Positions 8,039-15,548 of a stretch of 64,000 bases of DNA are shown here, piece by piece. Position 1 is the first letter of the stretch. Each line of letters opens with the position of its first letter. The stretch covers positions 47,791-111,790 of the forward strand of contig DFJS01000049.1 of NCBI GenBank assembly GCA_002373165.1. Reading direction: 5' to 3'. This DNA is from Ruminococcus sp. UBA3665. GTDB taxonomy: Bacteria > Bacillota > Clostridia > Oscillospirales > Ruminococcaceae. A model generated the notes under the pieces. It had not been told where the DNA came from. It saw only the letters and a program-made list of their open reading frames with translations, and made no database searches. Both the position numbers and the translations under genes were made by a program.

Positions 8039-8281
8039 TCAAGAATCGGCGCAGTGTGCAAGCAGAATCTGCATATACTGGTCTAGATATTCGCGCATAA
8101 AAGGGGACATGCCCTGACGGCAGAGTTCATCAAGGGTAAAGCTGTGCTGATTGCGGAGGAGTTTCAGCTGTTCGGAGTAGGGGAGATGCTGGATATCCTG
8201 GGCTTCCTCGAACAGATAGAGATATTTTTTCATCCACTTTTGGAACTCCTGTTTAATAAACTGCTGTTTTCCTCGTTTCAT
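8039..8281 (-). CDS. Small conserved-looking protein of unknown function
   Basis: The 80 residues start at ATG 8281 behind a good GGAGG. The protein is charged and helical, with aromatic residues (FQKWMKKYLYLFEEAQDI), and has no membrane segment or known motif. It is first in a unit with mtaB, driven by the promoter at 8349-8377. The strong Shine-Dalgarno sequence and tight spacing support a real gene. Its function is unknown. Confidence 0.7.
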   Translation of the reverse strand: MKRGKQQFIKQEFQKWMKKYLYLFEEAQDIQHLPYSEQLKLLRNQHSFTLDELCRQGMSPFMREYLDQYMQILLAHCADS

Positions 8282-8348
8282 ATTTTTTCCTCCATAAATG
8301 AAAATGTTTGGTTTTAAAACAAATAAAATTGTTTTTTATACGAATTAT

Positions 8349-8377
8349 ATTGTAACACATTTAGTTTATAATGTCAA
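8349..8377 (-). promoter_or_regulatory. Promoter of the 8281-mtaB unit
   Basis: On the minus strand, TTGACA (8377-8372), a 17-nt spacer and TACAAT (8354-8349). Confidence 0.75.
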
Positions 8378-8420
8378 GAAAAAATGGTAAAATATTTTAA
8401 AAAAAAGGAGTGATTGCATT

Positions 8421-8657
8421 ATGAAAACGGAATATCTAGAAACATATCGAATTATGGGGCTGAAAATCGGCTATTACCGCAGACTGCGCGGAATGACACA
8501 GGAACAGCTCGCCGAAAAAATTGATAAGAATACTTCTTTTCTTTCTTCTGTAGAAGCTCCTAACGTAGACAGAACTATTTCTCTGGATACTTTGCTGGAT
8601 ATCGCCAAAGTGCTGGATGTTCCGGCTTACAGATTCCTGAAAAATGACGATGTGTAA
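8421..8657 (+). CDS. Small XRE-family helix-turn-helix regulator
   Basis: The 78 residues are almost entirely one Cro/C1-type HTH domain: KIGYYRRLRGMTQEQLAEKI, then the recognition helix region KNTSFLSSVEA and SLDTLLDIAKVLDVPAYRFL. There is no partner domain. AAAAAGGAG precedes ATG 8421 and a strong terminator follows at 8674, so it forms a single-gene unit. A second small XRE gene follows 196 nt downstream. Targets are unknown; autoregulation is typical of such proteins. Confidence 0.9.
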   Translation: MKTEYLETYRIMGLKIGYYRRLRGMTQEQLAEKIDKNTSFLSSVEAPNVDRTISLDTLLDIAKVLDVPAYRFLKNDDV

Positions 8658-8673
8658 TAACAGATTCGGTACT

Positions 8674-8706
8674 GCACTCCCGGCAAGGGAGTGCTTTTTT
8701 TTTTTA
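8674..8706 (+). terminator. Terminator after the first XRE gene
   Basis: Perfect stem GCACTCCC / GGGAGTGC with a 5-nt loop, followed by about 11 T. Confidence 0.92.
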
Positions 8707-8791
8707 CATAAATACACTACCTATATAGTAATATAATAAACTATAAATGTCAATATAATATATGTAAAACTATTGATTTTTATAAAGTGAC

Positions 8792-8820
8792 TTGCTTAAA
8801 TGTTAATATTACTATATAAT
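8792..8820 (+). promoter_or_regulatory. Promoter of the second XRE gene
   Basis: TTGCTT at 8792-8797, a 17-nt spacer and TATAAT at 8815-8820, in a very AT-rich gap. Confidence 0.65.
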
Positions 8821-8853
8821 ATTGATGAAAATTACTGAAAAGGAAGTGTATTT

Positions 8854-9108
8854 ATGAACGAAATAAATTCGCTGATTACTATAGCAGAATATGGAAAAAT
8901 CCATATCGCATTGAAAAAAATCATGGACGAAAAAGGTATTACCAGAAATCATCTTGCCGATGTTTCCGGCACCAGATTTGAAGTCATTAACAGATGGTAT
9001 CATGATAATATCGCAAAACTGGATTTGGATGTCCTTGCCAGAATTTGCTATGTGCTTGACTGCTGTCCTCAGGATATTATCCGGTATGAAAAGCCGGCAG
9101 AAAAATAA
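8854..9108 (+). CDS. Small XRE-family helix-turn-helix protein
   Basis: The 84 residues carry a single HTH of the short XRE type found in YozG-like proteins (IALKKIMDEKGITRNHLADV; RFEVINRWYHD; LARICYVLDCCPQDIIRYEK). Start ATG 8854 follows AAAGGAAG. It is distinct in sequence from the neighbouring regulator 8421-8657. No toxin-like partner lies next to it. Its DNA target cannot be read from the sequence. Confidence 0.88.
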   Translation: MNEINSLITIAEYGKIHIALKKIMDEKGITRNHLADVSGTRFEVINRWYHDNIAKLDLDVLARICYVLDCCPQDIIRYEKPAEK

Positions 9109-9253
9109 ACATGCGTCAATTATTCTGACTGCCGTCGAAAACCCGTAACAAAGCCGTTTCGCAAAAAAATTCCCCGGAATAGGAAATCTGTATAAAATTT
9201 TTATCTGTTAGTCATAACTATTACTCTAAAACGCTGAATTTTCCCGAAATCCC

Positions 9254-9282
9254 TTGACATCTGTCCCGTTTCGTGCTATGCT
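9254..9282 (+). promoter_or_regulatory. Promoter of the HPr-like gene
   Basis: TTGACA 9254-9259, a 17-nt spacer and TATGCT 9277-9282, followed by a leader of about 65 nt and AGGAGG. Confidence 0.8.
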
Positions 9283-9353
9283 GTAATTACGGCAAGGGAA
9301 AAAGCCGTACACAAGGAAAAAAGAGAAAGAACATTTTTAGGAGGTAGGTTTTT

Positions 9354-9584
9354 ATGACAACAACCACTATTCAGCTGAAAAGTTTCGCCGATGTGCCGAA
9401 CTTCGTCGCTACGATTACTAAGTTCGCCTTCGATATCGACCTCGTTTCCGGCCGCTACATCGTGGATGCTAAGTCGATTATGGGTATTTACAGCCTGGAT
9501 CTCAATCATCCGATTGAACTCCGCGCTCACACAGAAGATGCCGAAGAACTCTTCGCTCAGATTGCTCAGTATATCGTAAAGTAA
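9354..9584 (+). CDS. HPr-fold protein lacking the active-site histidine (Crh-like)
   Basis: The 76 residues align with the second half of the PTS carrier HPr. The Ser46-phosphorylation region (DAKSIMGIYSLDL, Ser41 here) and the C-terminal helix (EDAEELFAQIAQYIV) are well kept. The active-site GLHARP at position 15 is replaced by DVPNFV, and there is no histidine before residue 52. It therefore cannot act as a normal phosphohistidine carrier. A regulatory role like that of B. subtilis Crh, through HPr kinase and CcpA, is possible but inferred. It is a monocistronic unit with a strong promoter, AGGAGG and terminator, which suggests high expression. Confidence 0.8.
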   Translation: MTTTTIQLKSFADVPNFVATITKFAFDIDLVSGRYIVDAKSIMGIYSLDLNHPIELRAHTEDAEELFAQIAQYIVK

Positions 9585-9631
9585 TTATATTATTATACAG
9601 AGAAAGATTTTTTAATAAGGATGTTTTGCAG

Positions 9632-9664
9632 AAGCGGACTGTACCTAGAACAGTCCGCTTTTTA
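9632..9664 (+). terminator. Terminator after the HPr-like gene
   Basis: Stem AAGCGGACTGT / ACAGTCCGCTT with a 7-nt loop, followed by TTTTT. Confidence 0.9.
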
Positions 9665-9668
9665 CAGC

Positions 9669-10793
9669 TTAGGAAAATGCAAAGTGCAGAATCCGCCGGA
9701 ATGCCGCCGGCATCGTCATTTCCGGCACTTCTTCCGATGCCAGCAGTGCGCATTCGCAAAGCAGTGTTTTGCCCTGATAAAAACAAACTCTGCCGACTCT
9801 CTGATGATATCTTACCGGTGCCTGCACAAATTCCGGCAGAACCATAACGGCCTGAATCTGCGTTCCGGACGGAACTGCCATCGCCGGAAGTGAAGAGAGT
9901 TCCAGAAGTACGGAAGATTCCGTTCCTTTCCGGATTTTCAGCGGCCGGAGAAATTCTTCCGCAAAGGCCGGAAGCATAATCTGATACTGCGAAAATGCCT
10001 TGTTCAGGAGTTTTTTTGCCAGCGAAAAACGGGTATCTTCATCAGGAGCATTGAGGACGACTGCAATGCACAGCATACCGTCTGATTCGGCGGCGGCCGC
10101 AAGAGAATAATCCGATTCCGGAGAATGAGAAGCTTTCAGGCCGCGGCAGGTTTTCAGCGTGCGTGTCAGAGTGTTTTCGCTGACGAGTTCGACTGTATCA
10201 TGCAGAATCATGATGCGCCATGTGGTGAGGCATTCTTTCAGGACTTCGCATTGCAGAACCGCACGGCACAGCAGGGCGATATCATAGGCGGTAGAATATG
10301 CCTGACTGTCGTCGAACCCCTGTGGACTGGTGAACCGGGTAGATTTCATGCCCAGATCGAACGCGGCGGCGTTCATATCCATGACGAATTTTTCCGGACT
10401 GCCGCCCAGCCGGTCGGCCAGCACAGCGGCGGCATCGTTGGCATTGCCTGTAATCAGTGCAAGAAGCAGTTCTCGGACGGAAATACTGTCGCCGGGTTTC
10501 AGCCAGATGACTGCGCCCGGCATACCGGCCACGCTTTCTCCGGCGGTCATGACAGTATCCGGCGTAATTTCCTGCCGTTCGATTGCTTTTGCAGTCAGGT
10601 AGGCAGTCATCAGCTTGGCCAGCGAGCCGACCGGGCGGCGTTCGTCGGCGTATTCCTGATGCAGAATGCTGCCGGTATTCGCTTCCATCAAAAGAAAGGC
10701 CATTTCACGTTCTTCGGCATGAACCGGAAGCATAGGAATCATCTGCACCAGAAGCAGGAGTGTCAGCCAGACACAAATTTGTTTCCTAATCAT
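9669..10793 (-). CDS. DacF/PBP5-type D-alanyl-D-alanine carboxypeptidase homologue with altered motifs
   Basis: This is an exported S11-family protein of 374 residues with a signal peptide (LTLLLLVQMIPMLPVHA). The nucleophile motif SxxK is intact (S57-L-A-K60). The SxN motif aligns to N117-A-N119, with the serine replaced, and the KTG box reads K220-A-S (GLKASHS instead of GLKTGHT). The C-terminal beta-rich domain is present. The family trims the pentapeptide of peptidoglycan. The altered motifs suggest weak, changed or lost activity. The family call is sure; activity is not. Confidence 0.85.
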   Translation of the reverse strand: MIRKQICVWLTLLLLVQMIPMLPVHAEEREMAFLLMEANTGSILHQEYADERRPVGSLAKLMTAYLTAKAIERQEITPDTVMTAGESVAGMPGAVIWLKPGDSISVRELLLALITGNANDAAAVLADRLGGSPEKFVMDMNAAAFDLGMKSTRFTSPQGFDDSQAYSTAYDIALLCRAVLQCEVLKECLTTWRIMILHDTVELVSENTLTRTLKTCRGLKASHSPESDYSLAAAAESDGMLCIAVVLNAPDEDTRFSLAKKLLNKAFSQYQIMLPAFAEEFLRPLKIRKGTESSVLLELSSLPAMAVPSGTQIQAVMVLPEFVQAPVRYHQRVGRVCFYQGKTLLCECALLASEEVPEMTMPAAFRRILHFAFS

Positions 10794-10951
10794 ACAGTAA
10801 GATCATCCTTTCGTAGAAATTTGCTGCTGTAAGCATATGCATTTCCGGACAGAATCATCAATTTTCTGAAAAACAATCGGCAAAACTGACAAAAAATTCA
10901 TATTAGTTTTGTTCTGTTTTCACAATGTTACATGAAAAAATCCGGATATAC

Positions 10952-10980
10952 TTGCAAAATTTCTGATTTTATAGTATGAT
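10952..10980 (+). promoter_or_regulatory. Promoter of pgi
   Basis: TTGCAA 10952-10957, a 17-nt spacer and TATGAT 10975-10980. Confidence 0.75.
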
Positions 10981-11015
10981 ATATATGAATTCTGATTTTT
11001 TGGAGGTTATTCAAA

Positions 11016-12353
11016 ATGACTTTGAAACTGAACACAAACTATCTCGAAAGCTTTGTCAGAAAAGACGAGCTGACCGGCATAAAAGCCCAGGTGGAAACTG
11101 CGGCTGCCATGCTGCATGATAAGTCCGGACTGGGAAATGATTTTCTGGGCTGGGTAGAACTGCCTACGGATTACGACAAGGAAGAATTTGCCCGTATCAA
11201 GGCCGCGGCTGAAAAAATCAAGAAAAATTCTCAGGTTCTGATTGTCATCGGCATCGGCGGTTCATATCTGGGTGCAAGAGCGGCAATTGAATTCCTGAAA
11301 TCCCCGTTCTATAATAATATCAAGAAAGATACTCCGGATATTTATTATGTCGGCAATAATATCAACCCGACTTATCTGAACGAGATCCTTTCTATCTGCG
11401 AGGGCAAGGATATTTCTGTCAACGTCATTTCCAAATCCGGCACAACTACAGAACCAGCACTTGCTTTCAGAGTATTCAAAAAACTCGTAGAGGACAAGTA
11501 CGGCAAGGAAGAAGCCAAAAATCATATCTTCGCAACGACAGACAAGGCTAAGGGCACTCTGAAAGAACTGTCCGATAAAGAAGGCTATGAGACTTTTGTC
11601 GTTCCGGATAATGTCGGCGGAAGATTCTCTGTTCTGACCGCTGTCGGCCTGCTGCCCATTGCTGTGGCCGGATGCGATATTGATAAACTCATGGAAGGCG
11701 CACGGCAGGCACAGAATGATTATACGGCCGATTTCGATCATAATGACTGCTACAAATACGCCGCACTGAGAAATATCTTCTACAGAAAAGGCAAATCTGT
11801 AGAAATGCTCGTTTCTTATGACCCGGCATTCGCTATGATGTCCGAATGGTATAAACAGCTGTTCGGCGAAAGCGAAGGCAAGGACAATAAAGGCATTTTC
11901 CCGGCTTCTGTCGTATTCTCGACCGATCTGCACTCTATGGGACAGTTCGTGCAGGAAGGCTCCCGTGTCATGTTCGAGACTGTTGTGGATATCAAGACCC
12001 CCAAGCAGGATTTCTATCTGGAAGAAGATGCCGCAAATCTTGACGGCCTGAACTTCCTCTGCGGTCAGAATATGTCCGTTGTCAACAGAAAAGCTTTCGA
12101 GGGCACGATTCTGGCACATACCGAAGGCGGCGTTCCGAACATGATTCTCGAACTCGAAGATACCAGCGAATTCAGCCTCGGCTATCTGATTTACTTCTTC
12201 GAGAAGGCTTGTGCAGTTTCCGGCTATGTGCTCGGCGTGAACCCGTTCAACCAGCCCGGCGTGGAAAGCTACAAATCCAACATGTTCGCACTGCTCGGCA
12301 AACCCGGCTATGAAGGCGCAAAAGCAGAGCTTGAGAAAAAGCTCGGCTATTAA
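11016..12353 (+). CDS. pgi: Glucose-6-phosphate isomerase
   Basis: The enzyme interconverts glucose-6-phosphate and fructose-6-phosphate in glycolysis. It has 445 residues, the length of the short bacterial type. Visible are the SIS domain sugar-phosphate site (VIGIGGSYLGARAAIEFL; ISKSGTTTEPALAF), the VGGRFSVLTAVGLLP signature and the C-terminal catalytic QPGVESYKSNMFALLGKP. GGAGG precedes ATG 11016. It is followed after 29 nt by a P-loop protein gene, probably co-transcribed. Confidence 0.97.
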   Translation: MTLKLNTNYLESFVRKDELTGIKAQVETAAAMLHDKSGLGNDFLGWVELPTDYDKEEFARIKAAAEKIKKNSQVLIVIGIGGSYLGARAAIEFLKSPFYNNIKKDTPDIYYVGNNINPTYLNEILSICEGKDISVNVISKSGTTTEPALAFRVFKKLVEDKYGKEEAKNHIFATTDKAKGTLKELSDKEGYETFVVPDNVGGRFSVLTAVGLLPIAVAGCDIDKLMEGARQAQNDYTADFDHNDCYKYAALRNIFYRKGKSVEMLVSYDPAFAMMSEWYKQLFGESEGKDNKGIFPASVVFSTDLHSMGQFVQEGSRVMFETVVDIKTPKQDFYLEEDAANLDGLNFLCGQNMSVVNRKAFEGTILAHTEGGVPNMILELEDTSEFSLGYLIYFFEKACAVSGYVLGVNPFNQPGVESYKSNMFALLGKPGYEGAKAELEKKLGY

Positions 12354-12382
12354 TAAATTTTTATAAAAAGGAGTTTTTACAC

Positions 12383-12787
12383 ATGATCCAGATTATCACC
12401 GGAAGAAAAGGTACTGGCAAAACCAAGAACCTCATCGACAGAATCAATACTGCTGTCGCAGAAACCAACGGCTGCCTTGTCTGCATCGAAAAAGGCGAAA
12501 CCCTCAGACGTTCTATCAGCTATAAAGTACGCTGGGTAGGCGTGGAACAGTTCGATATTGCAGGCTATGAGAATTTTTACGGCTTCATTGCCGGAATGCT
12601 CGCCGGAAATTATGATATCAAAGAAATCTTTGTAGATGGCATTCTGAAAATCGGCGGCGCAGATTTCGACGCACTCGGCGCAATGTTCGCTAAAATTGAT
12701 GCCCTGACAGGCAAGGAGACGATTGTAACCTTTACTGTTTCGGCTGATAACTCCGAACTGCCGGAATCTGTCACAAAATATCTTTGA
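12383..12787 (+). CDS. P-loop NTPase-like protein of unknown function
   Basis: The 134 residues begin with a Walker A motif (IITGRKGTGKTK, residues 4-14), and a hydrophobic strand ending in aspartate (KEIFVDGILK) may serve as Walker B. The protein is too short for a full AAA or RecA ATPase and resembles small nucleotide-binding proteins found only in Clostridia. AAAAGGAG lies ahead of the start. Its place right behind pgi suggests co-expression, but no function follows from that. Confidence 0.72.
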   Translation: MIQIITGRKGTGKTKNLIDRINTAVAETNGCLVCIEKGETLRRSISYKVRWVGVEQFDIAGYENFYGFIAGMLAGNYDIKEIFVDGILKIGGADFDALGAMFAKIDALTGKETIVTFTVSADNSELPESVTKYL

Positions 12788-12817
12788 TTTTTTGGAAAAA
12801 TATTTCCGCAAAAATGC

Positions 12818-12846
12818 TTGACAAGCCGGAGAGAATCTGCTATAAT
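12818..12846 (+). promoter_or_regulatory. Promoter of DUF177-rpmF
   Basis: TTGACA 12818-12823, a 17-nt spacer and TATAAT 12841-12846; a consensus promoter. Confidence 0.88.
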
Positions 12847-12893
12847 AAAAGCAGTCGTGCTTCATGCTGTATCAGAACGGAGATTTGTAAATT

Positions 12894-13358
12894 ATGCTGA
12901 TGAATATTAAGAATATCCTGAATATTCCCGGAGCTTCACAGGAATTTGATTTCTCTGTGCCGGAAGAACGCCTGGAACTTGTCAGAGGCTATGTATTTCA
13001 TACGCCGGTACAGGTAACGGGCAGTCTGAAAAATCATGCCGGAGCTGTTGTTCTGAAACTGCATATTGCATTCTCTCTGCTTGTCACCTGTGACAGGTGC
13101 CTGAAAGAAACTGTACAGGCGTTTTCTTATGACACGGAACACATGGTTGTCCGCTTTGTCAATGATGAAGAAAACGAGGAGAATTTTGTTATTGCAAAGG
13201 CCGAAAGTATTGATCCTGCTGAAATCGCTCTTGCAGATCTGCTCCTGGAACTGCCTTCTAAAATGCTCTGCAAAGAGGACTGCAAAGGCTTGTGCCCCGT
13301 CTGCGGATGCGACAGAAATATTACCGACTGCAATTGCATGACAAAGATAGAATTTTAA
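12894..13358 (+). CDS. YceD/DUF177 family protein
   Basis: The 154 residues carry the DUF177 signature: a central CDRCL motif (LLVTCDRCLKETVQAF) and a C-terminal cysteine cluster (LCKEDCKGLCPVCGCDRN). The family is almost always encoded directly before rpmF, as here, and is linked to 23S rRNA and ribosome assembly in plants and bacteria. The start ATG 12894 has GGAG 11 nt upstream; ATG 12900 is an alternative. rpmF follows after 29 nt. Confidence 0.92.
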   Translation: MLMNIKNILNIPGASQEFDFSVPEERLELVRGYVFHTPVQVTGSLKNHAGAVVLKLHIAFSLLVTCDRCLKETVQAFSYDTEHMVVRFVNDEENEENFVIAKAESIDPAEIALADLLLELPSKMLCKEDCKGLCPVCGCDRNITDCNCMTKIEF

Positions 13359-13387
13359 GTAATCTAAAAGAAAGGGGTTAGAGAATC

Positions 13388-13573
13388 ATGGCTGTACCGA
13401 AGAGAAAAACTTCCCATGCAAGAAAAAACAAGAGACGCAGTGCTGTCTGGAAGCTGGAAGCTCCTGCAATGAGCAAATGCGATCACTGCGGCGAACTGAA
13501 AGCACCTCATAAGGTATGCAAGAACTGCGGCTATTATAAGGGCGTAGAAGTTCTGAAAATTGACGTTCTGTAA
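13388..13573 (+). CDS. rpmF: 50S ribosomal protein L32
   Basis: The 61-residue protein opens with the typical MAVPKRKTSHARKNKRR and carries a zinc ribbon with two CxxC pairs (CDHC, CKNC), the zinc-dependent form. GAAAGGGG precedes the start. It is the last gene of the DUF177-rpmF operon, ended by the terminator at 13592. Confidence 0.97.
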   Translation: MAVPKRKTSHARKNKRRSAVWKLEAPAMSKCDHCGELKAPHKVCKNCGYYKGVEVLKIDVL

Positions 13574-13591
13574 TGTAATTGATGCAGAATC

Positions 13592-13628
13592 AAGCGGAGA
13601 GAGGCAGGGCTTCTCTCTGCTTTTTTAT
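13592..13628 (+). terminator. Terminator after rpmF
   Basis: AAGCGGAGAG pairs with CTCTCTGCTT (one G-U), followed by TTTTTTATTT. Confidence 0.88.
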
Positions 13629-13667
13629 TTAGCAGGGGATAGTAAATCCTTTCCGCTGACTGAAAAT

Positions 13668-13685
13668 GTTCACACAAGTGAACAA
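13668..13685. repeat. Short perfect palindrome
   Basis: TGTTCAC-ACAA-GTGAACA, 7-bp arms with a 4-nt centre. The symmetry suits a dimeric repressor or a small hairpin. It lies in the gene-free stretch between rpmF and the DUF512 gene. Confidence 0.6.
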
Positions 13686-13690
13686 AATCC

Positions 13691-13818
13691 ATAGTATCAT
13701 AAAGGTGGAAGGGGTGGAAGCTCTATACTATCCCTACGCATGAAAAAATATTTTTTTTAAAGAAATATATAAGGCTATAGGTTCAGCCTTCCACCCCTTC
13801 CATCTTTTATCATAGTAT
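13691..13818. repeat. Long imperfect inverted repeat (about 30-bp arms)
   Basis: The left arm 13691-13720 and right arm 13788-13818 are near-exact reverse complements built around GTGGAAGGGGTGGAAG, flanked by ATAGTAT / ATACTAT. The 67-nt centre has an AT-rich apex (AAAAATATTTTT). An outer pair GGGGATAGTA (13635-13644) and TACTATCCC (13727-13734) adds further symmetry. It is a MITE-like or regulatory structure of unknown role. No second copy was noticed in the window. Confidence 0.7.
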
Positions 13819-13865
13819 AAATTCTGATTCTGATTTGAAAAGCAGTCCGAAAGGAGGCGTTTGTT

Positions 13866-15167
13866 CTGGTTGAAATTACAGGAGTCATTCCCGGTTCGCC
13901 GGCACACAGGGCAGGCATCCGGTCAGGAGAATTTCTTGTCTCGATGAATCAGCATAAAATCCGCGATGTGCTGGATTATATGTACTATGCCGCCGAAACT
14001 AAAGTAACACTGATCATTCATAACCCCGGCGGCGAAAGAGAAATTTTCATCCAAAAAGATGAATATGATGATCTGGGACTGGAATTCGCAAGCTTCCTGA
14101 TGGATCACAAACAAAGCTGTAAAAATAAATGCGTGTTCTGCTTTATTGATCAGATGCCCCCCGGTATGCGCGAAACGCTCTATTTTAAGGACGATGATGC
14201 ACGGCTGTCGTTTTTGCAGGGAAATTATGTCACTCTCACAAACATGACTCAGGAAGACGTGGACAGAATTATCCAGATGAAGCTGAATATCAACGTTTCT
14301 GTGCATACTACAAATCCAGAGCTAAGATGCAGAATGATGCATAATCGCTTTGCCGGTGAAAAACTGGATTTTCTCTGGCAGATGGCAAAGGCCGGCATTC
14401 AGCTTAATTGCCAGATTGTGCTCTGCCCCGGTCTCAATGACGGCGCAGAACTGGAACGCACTCTCCAGGATCTGGGGAAAATGCTCCCGAATCTGACCAG
14501 TGTTGCCGTTGTTCCTGTCGGATTGTCCAAATATCGGAAAAATCTCTATCCGCTGACAGGCTTTACCAGACAGACCGCCGCCGAAGCCATCGACCTGATT
14601 CAGAGCTATCAGGAAAAATTTTTAGAAAAATTCGGCACAAGAGCTGTTTTCCCGTCAGATGAGTTTTTCTTAATCGCCGGACGAGAAATTCCGGATGCCG
14701 ATTATTATGAAGAATATCCCCAGTATGAAAACGGCGTGGGAATGCTCCGTTCGCTTGCCGATGAATTTCATGAAGCTCTTGCCATTGCCGAGGCTGAACA
14801 TCTTCCCCGGACTGTCTCCATCGCGACCGGAAGGAGCCCCTATGAATTTATCTGCAAACTCACAAGGGAAGCCGAAGAAAAATTCCCCGGTCTGACTTGT
14901 CATGTGTACTGTATCAGGAATGACTTTTTCGGGGAGACTATCACTGTTACGGGTTTAATCACAGCACAGGATCTGATTGCTCAGCTCAAAGACAAACCGC
15001 TCGGCGAAGAATTATTATTATCCAGCAGCATGATTCGCCGGAATGATGATGTCTTTCTGGATGATTTGCATATTCCGGATGTGGAGCAGGCTCTGCATAC
15101 CAGAATCCGGATTACCAGCAGTGACGGCTTCGAGCTTCTGGATGCCATGCTCGGTATTGAATATTAA
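13866..15167 (+). CDS. DUF512 family radical SAM protein with N-terminal PDZ, probable CTG start
   Basis: The conserved N-terminal PDZ-like part (EITGVIPGSPAHRAGIRSGE) lies upstream of the first ATG (13944), in a frame open from 13839 with no ATG, GTG or TTG. A perfect AAGGAGG (13851-13857) stands 8 nt before CTG 13866, the likely start, giving 433 residues. The radical SAM-like cysteine motif is CKNKCVFCFIDQMP, followed by the DUF512 domain. The family (YhjT/NifB-like [4Fe-4S] proteins) is often encoded next to der, as here. Its biochemical role is not established. Confidence 0.82.
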   Translation: MVEITGVIPGSPAHRAGIRSGEFLVSMNQHKIRDVLDYMYYAAETKVTLIIHNPGGEREIFIQKDEYDDLGLEFASFLMDHKQSCKNKCVFCFIDQMPPGMRETLYFKDDDARLSFLQGNYVTLTNMTQEDVDRIIQMKLNINVSVHTTNPELRCRMMHNRFAGEKLDFLWQMAKAGIQLNCQIVLCPGLNDGAELERTLQDLGKMLPNLTSVAVVPVGLSKYRKNLYPLTGFTRQTAAEAIDLIQSYQEKFLEKFGTRAVFPSDEFFLIAGREIPDADYYEEYPQYENGVGMLRSLADEFHEALAIAEAEHLPRTVSIATGRSPYEFICKLTREAEEKFPGLTCHVYCIRNDFFGETITVTGLITAQDLIAQLKDKPLGEELLLSSSMIRRNDDVFLDDLHIPDVEQALHTRIRITSSDGFELLDAMLGIEY

Positions 15168-15185
15168 TCAGAAAGAAGTGTTCCT

Positions 15186-15530
15186 ATGTGGGGAATCTGC
15201 TTTTACAGCAAAGTCATTCTTGAAAACAGATTATTTCAGAAAGTGGTTGCATTCGATTTAGATACAGATAATAAGACAGCGATTCTTTCCCAGCCGGAAC
15301 ATGCCAGAGGCCTGAAAATTCCCGTCATGGAACTGAAACTGCTGTCCCGTCCGCCGGAATTCGCCTATGCCGAACAAGTCCGGATTGTCCGTCATCCGGA
15401 ACGTATCGGAAAAATTACAGATATTTTCTGGCATTTCAAAACCCATTGCTGTTATTATTATATTTCAGTGGACGGAATACAATATCATACAAGATTTTTT
15501 GCAAAAGAACTGATGAAATGTCAGTCATGA
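15186..15530 (+). CDS. Hypothetical protein between DUF512 and der genes
   Basis: The 114 residues are soluble, beta-strand rich and slightly basic (KVVAFDLDTDNKTAILSQPE; VDGIQYHTRFFAKELM). The start ATG 15186 follows GAAAGAAG, 18 nt after the DUF512 stop and 18 nt before the der ATG, so it belongs to the same operon. It may be a small SH3-like or PH-like domain, but I do not recognise it. Confidence 0.65.
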   Translation: MWGICFYSKVILENRLFQKVVAFDLDTDNKTAILSQPEHARGLKIPVMELKLLSRPPEFAYAEQVRIVRHPERIGKITDIFWHFKTHCCYYYISVDGIQYHTRFFAKELMKCQS

Positions 15531-15548
15531 GATAAAGGAGGAGATACC

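Noticed and set aside
8421..9108. Two small XRE genes as a toxin-antitoxin pair
   Set aside because: Both are HTH proteins with separate promoters and a terminator between them; neither neighbour looks like a toxin.
13944..15167. DUF512 protein starting at the ATG 13944
   Set aside because: This would remove the conserved PDZ-like N-terminus and leaves the perfect AAGGAGG at 13851 unused.
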